Assembly: GCF_902497775.2 (NCBI RefSeq)
Contig: NZ_OZ024668.1
Location: forward strand, 2,131,826-2,195,825
Source: Pseudomonas fluorescens
GTDB lineage: Bacteria > Pseudomonadota > Gammaproteobacteria > Pseudomonadales > Pseudomonadaceae
Length of the DNA stretch: 64,000 bases
Direction of reading: 5' to 3'
Part shown: piece by piece, positions 36,128-45,366 of the stretch
How the letters are laid out: every line of letters begins with the position of its first letter
Position numbering within the stretch: position 1 is the stretch's first letter
The notes under the pieces: generated by a model
Databases searched by the model: none
What the model was told of the DNA's origin: nothing
What the model saw: the letters and a program-made list of their open reading frames with translations, nothing else
Position numbers and translations under genes: made by a program

Positions 36128-36718
36128 ATGCGCTGGCTCACTGCGGGAATCCTGGCCTGGCTGGCCACAAGCAATCCGGCTCAGGCCGATGTGTACATCT
36201 CGGTCAAGGCCGATGGCAGCTATGTATTGAGCAACGTCCACCGGCCGGGGCGAACGTACCAGCGGGTCATTAGCGAGACCATGAGCCTGGCCAGCAGCGG
36301 CCCGCAGTTGATCACCGGTATGCCCTACGCCGAAGTGGTGGCGGCTGCCGCCAAAGCCCATGACCTGCCGGCAGCCTTGCTGCATGCGGTGATCCAGGCC
36401 GAATCGCGCTACGACCCCAATGCCCGATCCACCAGTGGCGCGGCGGGCCTGATGCAACTGATGCCTGATACGGCCAAGGAAATGGGCGTGAAAAATGTCC
36501 TCGACCCGGCCGCTAACGTGCAGGGCGGGGCGCGCTACCTCAAGCGCATGCTGACCCTGTTCGACAACGACATCACCCTGGCCGTGGCCGCCTACAACGC
36601 CGGGCCTGACGCGGTGCTGCGCCGGGGCCGGGTAGTGCCGCCGTTCGCTGAAACCCAACGCTATGTGCCCAAGGTGCTGCGCCAGTACCGGCGGCTGCAG
36701 GGGTTAGCCCCCGATTAG
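36128..36718 (+). CDS. Lytic transglycosylase (SLT domain), periplasmic
   Basis: Starting at 36128 (MRWLTAGILAWLATS) the protein has 196 residues with a signal peptide ending near NPAQA. Residues 75-185 are an SLT domain: HAVIQAESRYDPNA with catalytic Glu92, SGAAGLMQLMPDTA and AVAAYNAGPDAV. It cuts peptidoglycan glycan strands. Beside T2SS genes and mnxG it probably opens the wall for the secretion machine. Its stop codon lies inside the first dyad of the mnxG control region. Confidence 0.88.
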   Translation: MRWLTAGILAWLATSNPAQADVYISVKADGSYVLSNVHRPGRTYQRVISETMSLASSGPQLITGMPYAEVVAAAAKAHDLPAALLHAVIQAESRYDPNARSTSGAAGLMQLMPDTAKEMGVKNVLDPAANVQGGARYLKRMLTLFDNDITLAVAAYNAGPDAVLRRGRVVPPFAETQRYVPKVLRQYRRLQGLAPD

Positions 36719-36743
36719 TGGGGAATACCGGGGAATCACCCCC
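36708..36743 (+). promoter_or_regulatory. Paired C/G dyads upstream of mnxG, candidate activator sites
   Basis: CCCCC-GATTAGT-GGGG (36708-36723) and GGGG-AATCA-CCCCC (36730-36743, followed by AATC) are centred 21 bp apart, two helical turns. They lie about 60 and 80 bp upstream of the -24 element, the usual distance for a sigma-54 enhancer. GGGGAAT is directly repeated at 36720 and 36730. An AT-rich stretch (about 36748-36795) separates them from the promoter and could bind a bending protein such as IHF. Confidence 0.55.
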
Positions 36744-36795
36744 AATCAAGATTCATTAATCATTATAAGTATCTGATAAATAACAATAATAAATC

Positions 36796-36810
36796 TGGCA
36801 TGGGCCTTGC
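36796..36810 (+). promoter_or_regulatory. Sigma-54 promoter of the mnxG operon
   Basis: TGGCATGGGCCTTGC fits TGGCA-N6-TTGC with both invariant dinucleotides (GG and GC) and exact spacing. The start of transcription is expected near 36821, about 30 nt before the mnxG ATG. Mn(II) oxidation in P. putida GB-1 is known to need a sigma-54-dependent regulator (MnxR), so the element fits established knowledge. Confidence 0.75.
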
Positions 36811-36851
36811 TCCAGCCTCTCCAGAGTTCCCCAGCACCACCGAGGCACGCC

Positions 36852-39800
36852 ATGATGACTCCGATCAAAGGCTCAGTCCTGACTTCACTGCTGCTTGCCG
36901 CCGCCAGCCTTGCCTGGCAGCCGCTCAGCCAAGCCGCCGTGCGCTGCGAGCGCAATCTGGTGGCCAACGTGGTGGCGCTCGATCAGCCACTGATGTTCAA
37001 CCGCCTGGGTGCGCAGAATGCCAACGGCATGATGTTCGCCCTGCGCCGCGATGTGGTCGACGAGCACCAGGTGTCGCTGGCCAGTGGCGGCGCTGCGGTG
37101 CCGGGCAAGGTCAGCCTGCGCCCGGACAAACGTCCGCGGCCGATTGTGCTGCGGGTGGCGGCGGGCGACTGCCTGACCGTCAACCTGCAGAACTTGCTGG
37201 CCTATCAGGCCAACCCGAACAAGCACGGCATCGATCACGAAGAAGAGAACGAGGTCGAAGGCGAGGAAAACGAAACTGAAGAGAACGAAGCGGCCGAAGG
37301 CAACGAGCAGGGCGGTGAGCACTTTGTCGCCGACGAGCAGGTCAGCGACCGCCATGTCGGCTTTCAGGTCAACGGCATGCAGGCGGTCAACAGCATCGCC
37401 GACATTGCCGCCAACACCGGGCGCAATGGCAACTTCCTGATCGCCCCCGGCGCCAGCCGCTCCTACACCCTGTATGCCGAACGCGAAGGCGCGTTTGCCG
37501 CCACCAGCCAGGGCGCCACCTTCGGCGGTGAAGGCGCTGCCGGCAACGTTGCCAATGGCCTGTTCGGCCAGGTGGTGGTGGTACCCAAAGGTGGGCGCAC
37601 CTTGCGCAATACCCTGACCGAAGAAGAAATGCGCCTGAGCAGCAGCGGTCGCACCCCCACCGGCCAGCCGATCGTCGACTACCAGGCCCGTTACCCGCAG
37701 CAGGAGCCCTGGATCCGCGAGGGCAAGGCCGGTGCGCCGATCATTGCCATGACCGATGGCAACGAGATCATCTCCAGTGAGTCCGACGCCATTGTCATGG
37801 GCCCCAATGCCGATGGCAGCTTCCCGGCCTCGACCTACCCGCTGGAAAGCATCGGCAAGCGCAACCCGGCGATCCCCAACCGCCTGGAGCCGTTTCGCGA
37901 TTTCGCCGCGCAGTTTACCGATGAAGCCGCCTCGACCCAGGCCTTCCCCGGTTACTGGGCCGACCCGGTGATGGGCCATGTGCTGGAACCGACCCGCGAC
38001 TCGTTCATGATCAACTACGGCTCCGGCGGCATGGGCGCGGAGGTTGTGGCCAACCGCCTGGGCGTGGGGCCGATGCATGACTGCCTGTCGTGCGCCTATG
38101 AAGAGTTCTTTCTGAGTTCGCACACCGTCGGCGACGTGGCGATGCTGGTGGACGTACCGGCCAACGTCGGTCTTGAGAACCTGCGCCCAGGCCAGACCCC
38201 AAGCGCCGAGCAGGTCGGGGTCAAGGCGAGCATGGCCCTGTATCCGGCGGAACCGGCAAACGTCAACCACAGCTACATCGGCGACATGGTCAAGTTTCGC
38301 AACACCCACAACGGCCATGAGCAGCACATCTTCCACCTGCACGGTCACCAGTGGCTGTTCAATCCCAACGACGACAACTCCGACTATGTCGACGCCCAGG
38401 GCATCGGCCCAGGCGTCGGCTACACCTACGAAATCGCCAACGGCGGCTCGGGCAACCGCAACCGCGTCGCGGGCGACGCGATCTACCACTGTCACTTCTA
38501 CCCGCACTTTGCCCAGGGCATGTGGAGCATGTGGCGGGTCCACGATGTATTCGAAGAGGGCACCCGCCTGGAGGTCTCCGGGCAGAGCGAAAACGGCTAT
38601 CACAGCCAGCCGTTCGCCCTGCGCAGCGGCAAACCGGCCGCCGGCGCCCGCGCTTTGCCAGACGGCGAAATCGTCGCCGGTACGCCTATCCCTGCCGTAG
38701 TGCCGCTGCCAGGCAAGGCCATGGCGCCGATGCCGGGCAAGGTCGCGGTGATACCGAAGCTGGCGCAAACCCTGGTTGCAGAGAACGATGACGAAGAGCA
38801 CGAAGAGGGCGATGACGATTCCGGCCATCACGACGCCGCGCCGCGCGCTGTCGGCTCCCTGGCCCTGGTCGATCGCAGCGAAGCCAACCGCAACGCCGAC
38901 GGCAGCCTGAAAAACCCGGGCTTCCCGTTCTGGATCGGCGGCATGGAAAACACCGTCGGCCAGCGTCCGCCAACCCCACCGCTGGACATGCTTGACCCGG
39001 TCAAGGCGCAACAGCTGAAAAACTCCGGCAACGCCCTGTGGGCCAACCTTGACCCAGCCCAGGTCGGCGGCTGGGACGGCGGCCTGCCACGGCATGCCCT
39101 GGATGGCCTGTCTGCCGGTGGCGAAGCGGTGGTGACCACCACCGCGCTGGACTTTACCAAGGCGATCACCAAGGCCAAGGCGGTGTTTCTGCCCGAGGAG
39201 GGCACCGACGTCGAACAGGCGGCGATGAGCTTCCATTCCAAGCTGGAACACCCAAGCTATGCCGTGTTGCCCGGCATGCAGACCGTGGCGCGCAACTTTC
39301 GCACCAACGGCGCTGCGCCCACTGCCGGTGCGCCCTACTACGAGCCGTGCATGGACGACCGCGCCAAGCGTCTGACCCAGTTCTCCGGCGCCGGTGAGTT
39401 CAACAGCGGCGAACGCCTGGACGGCATGAGCTTCACCGGTAGCTCGACCTTCACCGCCGACCGCCCGCGCATCTACAAGGGCGCCAACATCCAGTTCGAT
39501 GCGGTGTACAACAAAGTCGGCTATCACTTCCCGCAAGCGCGGATCATCAGCCTCTGGGAAGACGCCTGGTCGGTGATCAACAAGCAGCGCCCACCGGAGC
39601 CGCTGGTGATGCGCATGAACACCTTCGACTGCGTGATGTACCAGCACACCAACCTGATCCCCTCGTACTACGAGATGGACGACTACCAGGTGCGCACGCC
39701 GACCGACGTCATCGGCCAGCATATCCACCTGCCGAAATGGGACCTGACTGCCGCCGACGGCTCGGCCAACGGCTGGAACTACGAGGACGGCATTCTTTCC

Positions 39801-42728
39801 CCTGGCACCGTGGTCGAGCGCATCCATGCCATTCGCGAGTTCAACCAGTGCCACAGCGGCGACCCGCGTGAAAGCACGGCCGAGTGCCCGGTGGCCAAGG
39901 CGCATCCGTTCTTCGGCCGCTACGGGCGTGCCGACTGGCTGGGCGCGCGCACGGCCATGCAGCGCTGGTTCGTCGACCCGGTGGTCAACGTGCACAACGT
40001 CGACCGTGGCCTGGGCACCATCTTTACCCACGATCACCTCGGCCCATCGACCCACCAGCAACTGGGCCTGTATGCAACCGTCTTGGCGGAACCGGCTGGC
40101 TCCACCTGGTACCACGCCGAAACCGGCGAACTGCTGTACAACAGCGCCCTGCGCGAAGACGGCGGGCCGACCTCGTGGCAGGCGGTGGTGAAAACCGGCG
40201 ACCTCGATGGCGACGGGCGCAACGACAGCTACCGTGAGTTCTTCCTCGAATACAGCGACTTCCAGCATGCCTATGAGGCGGGCGTCTACGTCGGTGCCGG
40301 CCCGGACGGCATCCCCAATGCCCAGGCCTATCCGGCCAGTGCCGACAGCTTCCGCTACGCCATCAACCCGCCGGTACGGCAGAAGGCCTCGAACCTGCTC
40401 GAATCGGTGGTCGAGTCGCGCGGCGGGCTCAATCCGGGCTGCCCGAGCCGGCCGTGCCCACAGGCGATCTCGGTGGATGACCCGGGGATGTTCGTCGTCA
40501 ACTACCGCAACGAGCCACTGGCCCTGCGCGTCTACGACCCGAACAAGGTAGCGCCGGACGGCAAGCGCGGCATGCAGGCCGACGGCCTGGGCGGTGACCT
40601 GGCCTACGCCATGCAAAGCCGTACCGACCGCGCCATCCCGGCGATGAACCTGTCGCCTGCCGCGATTACCTCGGCAGTCGGCCCGACCGGTGGCACCACA
40701 GTGTTCCCGCCGCACATCAACGTGGCCGGCGCAGAGCCGGGTGATCCGTTCACCCCGATGCTGCGCACGTACTCCGGTGACAACGTACGCCTGCGCATGC
40801 ATGCCGGCGGCCATGAAGAGGAACACAACGTGACCCTGCACGGCGTCAAATGGCTGCAGAACGGCTCGGGCTTCGGCAACAGCTCGAACTCCGGCTGGAA
40901 GGCCTCGCAGATGGTGGGCATTTCCGAGCAACTGGGCTTCATGGCGCCGGTGTCGATGATCTCCAGTTCGTCCGCGCCCAATGGCGACTACCTGTACTCG
41001 CTGGACGCCGCCCACGAAGGCTACTGGAACGGCATCTGGGGGGTGATGCGCAACTACACCAACAGCCGCAACGACCTGTTTGCCCTGCCCAACAACAGCT
41101 TGCCGATGGCGGCGCGCAATACTGTGGCGTTTGACGGCATCTGCCCGCGTTTTACCGCCAACAGCAACGGCATCGGCACCCGGCCAACGGTGCAGCGCAG
41201 CTATGAAATCGTCGCTGCCCTGGCCAACGACATCCTCGGCAACGCGTTGGGCGTCAGCATCAACGACCCGGCCGGGGTCGGCCAGCATGTCGGCGGCCCG
41301 CTCAAGGCCAACGGCGGCACCCTGGTGTACAACAGCCGGCGCACCAGCATCGCGCAAGTGACGGTAACCGACCCCGAAGATGGCGAGACCTTCACCATCG
41401 GCGGCCACAGCGGGCCACTGCACGACCCGACCGCGATCCTCTATGTGCGCAAGGCGGACCTCGACCCGAGCACCGGCAAGCTCAAGCCCGGTGTACCGAT
41501 CGAGCCGCTGGTGCTGCGCGCCGCTGCCGGTGAGTGCCTGAAGGTGACCCTGGAGAACCGCCTGCCGCTGGTCATGCCGGACCTGCCCAGCACCGCCGTG
41601 ATGCAGAACGTGGTCAAGCGCGACCGCAACGGCAGCGAGGGCTCCACTGCCTTCAACAACAACCTGATGCGGCCTTCCAGCCATGTCGGCCTGCATACCC
41701 AACTGCTGGCTTACGACATCACCAAGTCGGACGGCGCCAACGTCGGCCAGAACCCGGTGCAGACCGTACCGCCACGCGCTGGCAACAGCGGCGCCTACCC
41801 GAACAAGGTCTACCAGTACTACGCCGGCCACCTGGAGCGTGAAGGCAAGCCGGTGCTGCAGATGGGCCGCGCGGTGGACAACATCAACACCACGTCCATC
41901 GAGTTCGGCGGCCTGAACATCACCCCGGCCGATGTCATCAAGCAGGGGCAGAAAGGCCTGATCGGTGCCATGAGCATCCTGCCGCTGGGTGCCACCTGGA
42001 CCGAAGACAGCGCAAGCCGGGCCTCGGCCACGGTGCAGGTGCCGGGGCAAACGGCCTACCGCGACTTCGCCACGTTGTGGCAGCGCTCGCTGAACATGCG
42101 CTGGGCCGATGGCCGGCCGGTGGAAGGCATTGCCACTGAAGGCAACGGCGTGCCGGGTGATCCGAAGGACAACTCGAACATGGCCATCAACTACAAGACC
42201 GAGCCGCTGTGGTTGCGCTTCGGCCTGGCCCCGGATGCGCCGTTCGGCCATGCCGATGGCAATGGCTGGGCCGATGTGCCCAACGCCCACATGGCTTACA
42301 GCAACGCCCTGGTCGGTGGCGATCCACAAACCCCGGTGCTCTGGGCCAAGCCTGGCCAGCCGCTGCGCAACCATGTGCTGATGCCCACCGGAGGCAGCCG
42401 TGGCATCACCTACCAGCTCGATGGCCACCTGTGGCCGCTGCACAACTACCAGGCGGAGAAGTCCGACACGGGTGGTTACCCGATGTACCAGCCGGGTATC
42501 GGTTCGGTGCGCTTTGGCTACAACCCGCAGGCCATGTACATCGGCGCCCAGGAGAGCGTGCTGCCGGCGGCGCACTTCAGCTTCATGCTGCCCAGCGCCG
42601 GGGGCAGCAACGCGGTGCCGGGTGACTACCTGTTCCGCGACTACGCCGCCTACGGCAACGTGTCTGGCTTGTGGGGGATCTTGCGGGTGACCAACGAAAC
42701 ACCACCGGCCACGCCGCCAGCACAGTGA
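36852..42728 (+). CDS. mnxG: MnxG-type giant multicopper oxidase (Mn(II) oxidase)
   Basis: From ATG 36852, preceded by GAGG, the protein has 1958 residues with a signal peptide (SLLLAAASLAWQPLSQAA). Copper-site clusters are His495/His497/His499 (HIFHLHGHQW), the canonical HCH-x3-H-x4-M T1/T3 motif at His546-Met557 (HCHFYPHFAQGM), His1060/His1062 (THDHLGPSTHQ), HEEEHNVTLHG near 1320-1333 and LDGHLWPLHNYQ near 1856. Acidic inserts lie near 130-160 and 645-665, and a calcium-loop-like DLDGDGRND at 1117-1125. Length and motifs match P. putida MnxG, which oxidises Mn(II) to Mn oxide at the cell surface. A longer start at 36807 would overlap the promoter. Confidence 0.9.
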   Translation: MMTPIKGSVLTSLLLAAASLAWQPLSQAAVRCERNLVANVVALDQPLMFNRLGAQNANGMMFALRRDVVDEHQVSLASGGAAVPGKVSLRPDKRPRPIVLRVAAGDCLTVNLQNLLAYQANPNKHGIDHEEENEVEGEENETEENEAAEGNEQGGEHFVADEQVSDRHVGFQVNGMQAVNSIADIAANTGRNGNFLIAPGASRSYTLYAEREGAFAATSQGATFGGEGAAGNVANGLFGQVVVVPKGGRTLRNTLTEEEMRLSSSGRTPTGQPIVDYQARYPQQEPWIREGKAGAPIIAMTDGNEIISSESDAIVMGPNADGSFPASTYPLESIGKRNPAIPNRLEPFRDFAAQFTDEAASTQAFPGYWADPVMGHVLEPTRDSFMINYGSGGMGAEVVANRLGVGPMHDCLSCAYEEFFLSSHTVGDVAMLVDVPANVGLENLRPGQTPSAEQVGVKASMALYPAEPANVNHSYIGDMVKFRNTHNGHEQHIFHLHGHQWLFNPNDDNSDYVDAQGIGPGVGYTYEIANGGSGNRNRVAGDAIYHCHFYPHFAQGMWSMWRVHDVFEEGTRLEVSGQSENGYHSQPFALRSGKPAAGARALPDGEIVAGTPIPAVVPLPGKAMAPMPGKVAVIPKLAQTLVAENDDEEHEEGDDDSGHHDAAPRAVGSLALVDRSEANRNADGSLKNPGFPFWIGGMENTVGQRPPTPPLDMLDPVKAQQLKNSGNALWANLDPAQVGGWDGGLPRHALDGLSAGGEAVVTTTALDFTKAITKAKAVFLPEEGTDVEQAAMSFHSKLEHPSYAVLPGMQTVARNFRTNGAAPTAGAPYYEPCMDDRAKRLTQFSGAGEFNSGERLDGMSFTGSSTFTADRPRIYKGANIQFDAVYNKVGYHFPQARIISLWEDAWSVINKQRPPEPLVMRMNTFDCVMYQHTNLIPSYYEMDDYQVRTPTDVIGQHIHLPKWDLTAADGSANGWNYEDGILSPGTVVERIHAIREFNQCHSGDPRESTAECPVAKAHPFFGRYGRADWLGARTAMQRWFVDPVVNVHNVDRGLGTIFTHDHLGPSTHQQLGLYATVLAEPAGSTWYHAETGELLYNSALREDGGPTSWQAVVKTGDLDGDGRNDSYREFFLEYSDFQHAYEAGVYVGAGPDGIPNAQAYPASADSFRYAINPPVRQKASNLLESVVESRGGLNPGCPSRPCPQAISVDDPGMFVVNYRNEPLALRVYDPNKVAPDGKRGMQADGLGGDLAYAMQSRTDRAIPAMNLSPAAITSAVGPTGGTTVFPPHINVAGAEPGDPFTPMLRTYSGDNVRLRMHAGGHEEEHNVTLHGVKWLQNGSGFGNSSNSGWKASQMVGISEQLGFMAPVSMISSSSAPNGDYLYSLDAAHEGYWNGIWGVMRNYTNSRNDLFALPNNSLPMAARNTVAFDGICPRFTANSNGIGTRPTVQRSYEIVAALANDILGNALGVSINDPAGVGQHVGGPLKANGGTLVYNSRRTSIAQVTVTDPEDGETFTIGGHSGPLHDPTAILYVRKADLDPSTGKLKPGVPIEPLVLRAAAGECLKVTLENRLPLVMPDLPSTAVMQNVVKRDRNGSEGSTAFNNNLMRPSSHVGLHTQLLAYDITKSDGANVGQNPVQTVPPRAGNSGAYPNKVYQYYAGHLEREGKPVLQMGRAVDNINTTSIEFGGLNITPADVIKQGQKGLIGAMSILPLGATWTEDSASRASATVQVPGQTAYRDFATLWQRSLNMRWADGRPVEGIATEGNGVPGDPKDNSNMAINYKTEPLWLRFGLAPDAPFGHADGNGWADVPNAHMAYSNALVGGDPQTPVLWAKPGQPLRNHVLMPTGGSRGITYQLDGHLWPLHNYQAEKSDTGGYPMYQPGIGSVRFGYNPQAMYIGAQESVLPAAHFSFMLPSAGGSNAVPGDYLFRDYAAYGNVSGLWGILRVTNETPPATPPAQ

Positions 42729-42742
42729 GTGAGGGGAAGGTC

Positions 42743-44722
42743 ATGAACAAGAAGAATCGACCGCTGTACCTGGGCCTGCTGGCGGGCCTGACGCTGATGG
42801 GCCTGGGGGTGAGTTACCAAAGCCTGTGGTGCGACCCGCGCAGCGAGCTGGCCGAGCGTGACCCGCAGGGCCTGCATACCCTCAGCCGCGACGGTGTCAC
42901 CGTCGCGTTCGAGGCGCGGCCGCTGGGAAGTGGTGGGACCCTGACCGAAGGCAGCTTCGCCAATGTGCGCTTCACGATCACCGACCAGAACAGCGGCCAG
43001 CCATTGTCAGGGGTGTCCCCTGGCGCCTGGCTGGACCCGGCGCTGACCGGCGATGCCGCCAAGGACCGCAGCAACAGCTGCAAGGCGCGGGTGGCGCTGT
43101 TTCTCAAAAGCAGCATCGGCGCGCGGCCATTGCTGGACCTGAACAGCTACTTCCTGCTGGTGCTGAACAAGGACGCCAGCCTCACCGTGATCGACCCGTC
43201 GGTGTCGGTGGGCGGCGTCACCAGCACCCTGGCGCGCATCGAGCTGCCGGGCACGCCGATGGACTGGGTGGCGAGCAAGGATGACAAGCAGGTCTACGTG
43301 TCGATCCCGCAGCGCGGTGAAGTGGCGCTGATCGACACCGAGACCTTCCAGCGCATTGCCAACCTGCCGGCCGGCAAGCAGCCGCTGCGCCTGGCGATGC
43401 AGCCTGACCAGCGCCTGTTGTGGGTCGGCAACAACGCCAGCGACGCCCAGAGCAGCGGGGTGACGGTGATCGACGTGCCCAGCCGCAAGACCCTGAAGTT
43501 CTTCGCCACCGGCGCCGGCCACCATGAAATCGCCTTCAGCGCCGATTCGCGCTACGCCTTTGTCAGCAACCGCGACAGCGGCACCCTGAGCGTGATCGAC
43601 GCCAGTGAAATGCGCCTGGTGAAAACCCTCAAGGTCGGCTCGCACCCCTTGTCGGTGGCCTATTCACCGCTGTCCCAGGCGGTGTATGTGGCCGATGGGC
43701 GCGACGGCAGTATCAGCGTCATCGATGCCCGTAGCCATACCCAGCGCCATCTGATTGAAGGCAAGCAGGGCCTGGGGCCGATGCGCTTCAGCAATGACGG
43801 GCGCTTCGGCATCGTCCTCAACACCCTGGAAAGCCGGGCCATGGTCATCGATGCCAGTAGCGACCGGCTGATCCATAGCCTGTCGGTGGCCGCCGAACCC
43901 TACCAACTGACCTTCACCCAGGCCTATGCCTATATCCGTGGCCTGGCCTCGCCCAAGGTCAGCATGATCAACCTCAGTAGCCTCGGTGAAGGCCGCCAGC
44001 CGATTGTCCAGGGCTTTGAAGCGGGACCTGCGGCGCCGCGTCTGGCCGGCGACCTGCCGCTGGCCCAGGGCCTGACGGTGGCCCGTGACGAGAACTCGGT
44101 GTTCGTGGTCAACCCGGTGGACAACACCACCTATTTCTACGCCGAAGGCATGAACGCGCCGATGTCCGGTTACGCCAACCGCGGCCACAACGCCCGCGCC
44201 GCGCTGGTCATCGACCGCAGCCTGCGCGAGGTGACGCCGGGGGTGTACAGCTCGACCGTCAAGCTGCCGGCCGCTGGCACATTCGACGTCGCCTTTTTGC
44301 TCAACCAGCCGCAGATCATCCATTGCTTCAGCACCGAAGTGGCGGCCTCCGGCAGCGCGCCGCACCGGCAGACGCCGCAGGTCGAGTTCCTCATCGAGCG
44401 CTCGGCACTGGTTCAGGGCCAGACGCTGGTCGCACGCTTTCGCATCACCGAGGGCAACGGCACGCCGCGCACCGGGATCAAGGACCTGAGCCTGCGCTAC
44501 TTCCTCGCGCCCACCTCGCGGGCCCGCACCAGTGCGGTCAGGGAAGTGGGTGAGGGCATCTACGAGGCGCCCCTGGAACCACTCGAAGCGGGTGCCTGGT
44601 ACCTGCATGTGCAGGCGCCTTCGCTGGGCAAGCGCTTTGCCGAGAACAACTACACCAGCCTGCGGGTAGTGCCCGCTGGCGCACAGCAAGCATCCGATGC
44701 CGGACCAAGGAGTGTGCAATGA
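42743..44722 (+). CDS. YVTN-type beta-propeller protein with C-terminal Ig-like domain
   Basis: Starting at 42743 (MNKKNRPLYLG) behind GAGGGGAAGG the protein has 659 residues. An N-terminal membrane anchor or uncleaved signal (about 8-25) is followed by an Ig-like region. At least five YVTN-like blades follow (for example DKQVYVSIPQRGEVALIDTE, YAFVSNRDSGTLSVIDASE, QAVYVADGRDGSISVIDA). The last 130 residues look like another Ig/CopC-like domain (VARFRITEGNG). It is second in the mnxG operon. Role unknown; propellers of this type often scaffold redox enzymes at the membrane. Confidence 0.75.
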   Translation: MNKKNRPLYLGLLAGLTLMGLGVSYQSLWCDPRSELAERDPQGLHTLSRDGVTVAFEARPLGSGGTLTEGSFANVRFTITDQNSGQPLSGVSPGAWLDPALTGDAAKDRSNSCKARVALFLKSSIGARPLLDLNSYFLLVLNKDASLTVIDPSVSVGGVTSTLARIELPGTPMDWVASKDDKQVYVSIPQRGEVALIDTETFQRIANLPAGKQPLRLAMQPDQRLLWVGNNASDAQSSGVTVIDVPSRKTLKFFATGAGHHEIAFSADSRYAFVSNRDSGTLSVIDASEMRLVKTLKVGSHPLSVAYSPLSQAVYVADGRDGSISVIDARSHTQRHLIEGKQGLGPMRFSNDGRFGIVLNTLESRAMVIDASSDRLIHSLSVAAEPYQLTFTQAYAYIRGLASPKVSMINLSSLGEGRQPIVQGFEAGPAAPRLAGDLPLAQGLTVARDENSVFVVNPVDNTTYFYAEGMNAPMSGYANRGHNARAALVIDRSLREVTPGVYSSTVKLPAAGTFDVAFLLNQPQIIHCFSTEVAASGSAPHRQTPQVEFLIERSALVQGQTLVARFRITEGNGTPRTGIKDLSLRYFLAPTSRARTSAVREVGEGIYEAPLEPLEAGAWYLHVQAPSLGKRFAENNYTSLRVVPAGAQQASDAGPRSVQ

Positions 44723-45366
44723 AACTGCTCGATCGCTGCAGACTGTTCAGCCTCTGCCTGCTTGCCGCCAGTTGCGGCATCGCCCAGGCCCATAATGGTG
44801 TCGACCACAGTGCCCAGGGTGCGCCCGCCGCCCATCAGGAGAAGGCCTCGGTGCGCTTTGCCGATGTCTCGCTGCTCGACCAGAACGGCATGCCGGTGCG
44901 CCTGGAAAAGGACCTGGTGGCCGATCATCTGGTGGTCATGGGCTTTATCTACACCAGTTGCACCACCGTGTGCCCGGTGGTCTCGTCGATCATGGCCAAG
45001 GTGCAGAAGCAGTTGGGCGGCCGGGTCGGCACCGAAGTGCAACTGGTGTCGATCAGCGTCGATCCGCAGCGCGATGATCCCCAACGCCTGCTCGGCTACG
45101 CCCAGGCCTTCCAGAACGGTCCGGGCTGGAGCTGGCTGACCGGCACTGCGTATGCAATCAACGAAACCCTCAAGGGCCTGGGCAACTTCAGCGCCGACCT
45201 TGGCCAGCACCCGCCGCTGATCCTCGTCGGTGACGGCCACAGCGGCCACTGGACCCGTTACTACGGCTTTACCGACCCGCAACTGCTGATCAGCGAGATC
45301 GATCGCCTCAGCGCCCGCCGGGTGCACGCCAAGCACACCGCCATTGCCCAGGAGGTACAACCATGA
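44719..45366 (+). CDS. SCO1/SenC/PrrC-family copper chaperone, first copy
   Basis: A 215-residue protein with signal peptide MKLLDRCRLFSLCLLAASCG. The thioredoxin-fold copper site is IYTSCTTVCPVV with Cys81 and Cys85; the third ligand is the His in LGQHPPLILVGD. SCO proteins deliver copper or reduce cysteines for copper-enzyme assembly. Here it overlaps the propeller gene (ATGA) and probably metallates MnxG rather than cytochrome oxidase, because no oxidase genes are present. Confidence 0.9.
   Translation: MKLLDRCRLFSLCLLAASCGIAQAHNGVDHSAQGAPAAHQEKASVRFADVSLLDQNGMPVRLEKDLVADHLVVMGFIYTSCTTVCPVVSSIMAKVQKQLGGRVGTEVQLVSISVDPQRDDPQRLLGYAQAFQNGPGWSWLTGTAYAINETLKGLGNFSADLGQHPPLILVGDGHSGHWTRYYGFTDPQLLISEIDRLSARRVHAKHTAIAQEVQP

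Noticed and set aside
36885..42575. A 1896-codon open frame antisense to mnxG
   Set aside because: It mirrors mnxG in a GC-rich codon context, has no domain, signal or start site, and is His/Gly/Val-rich as expected of an antisense frame.
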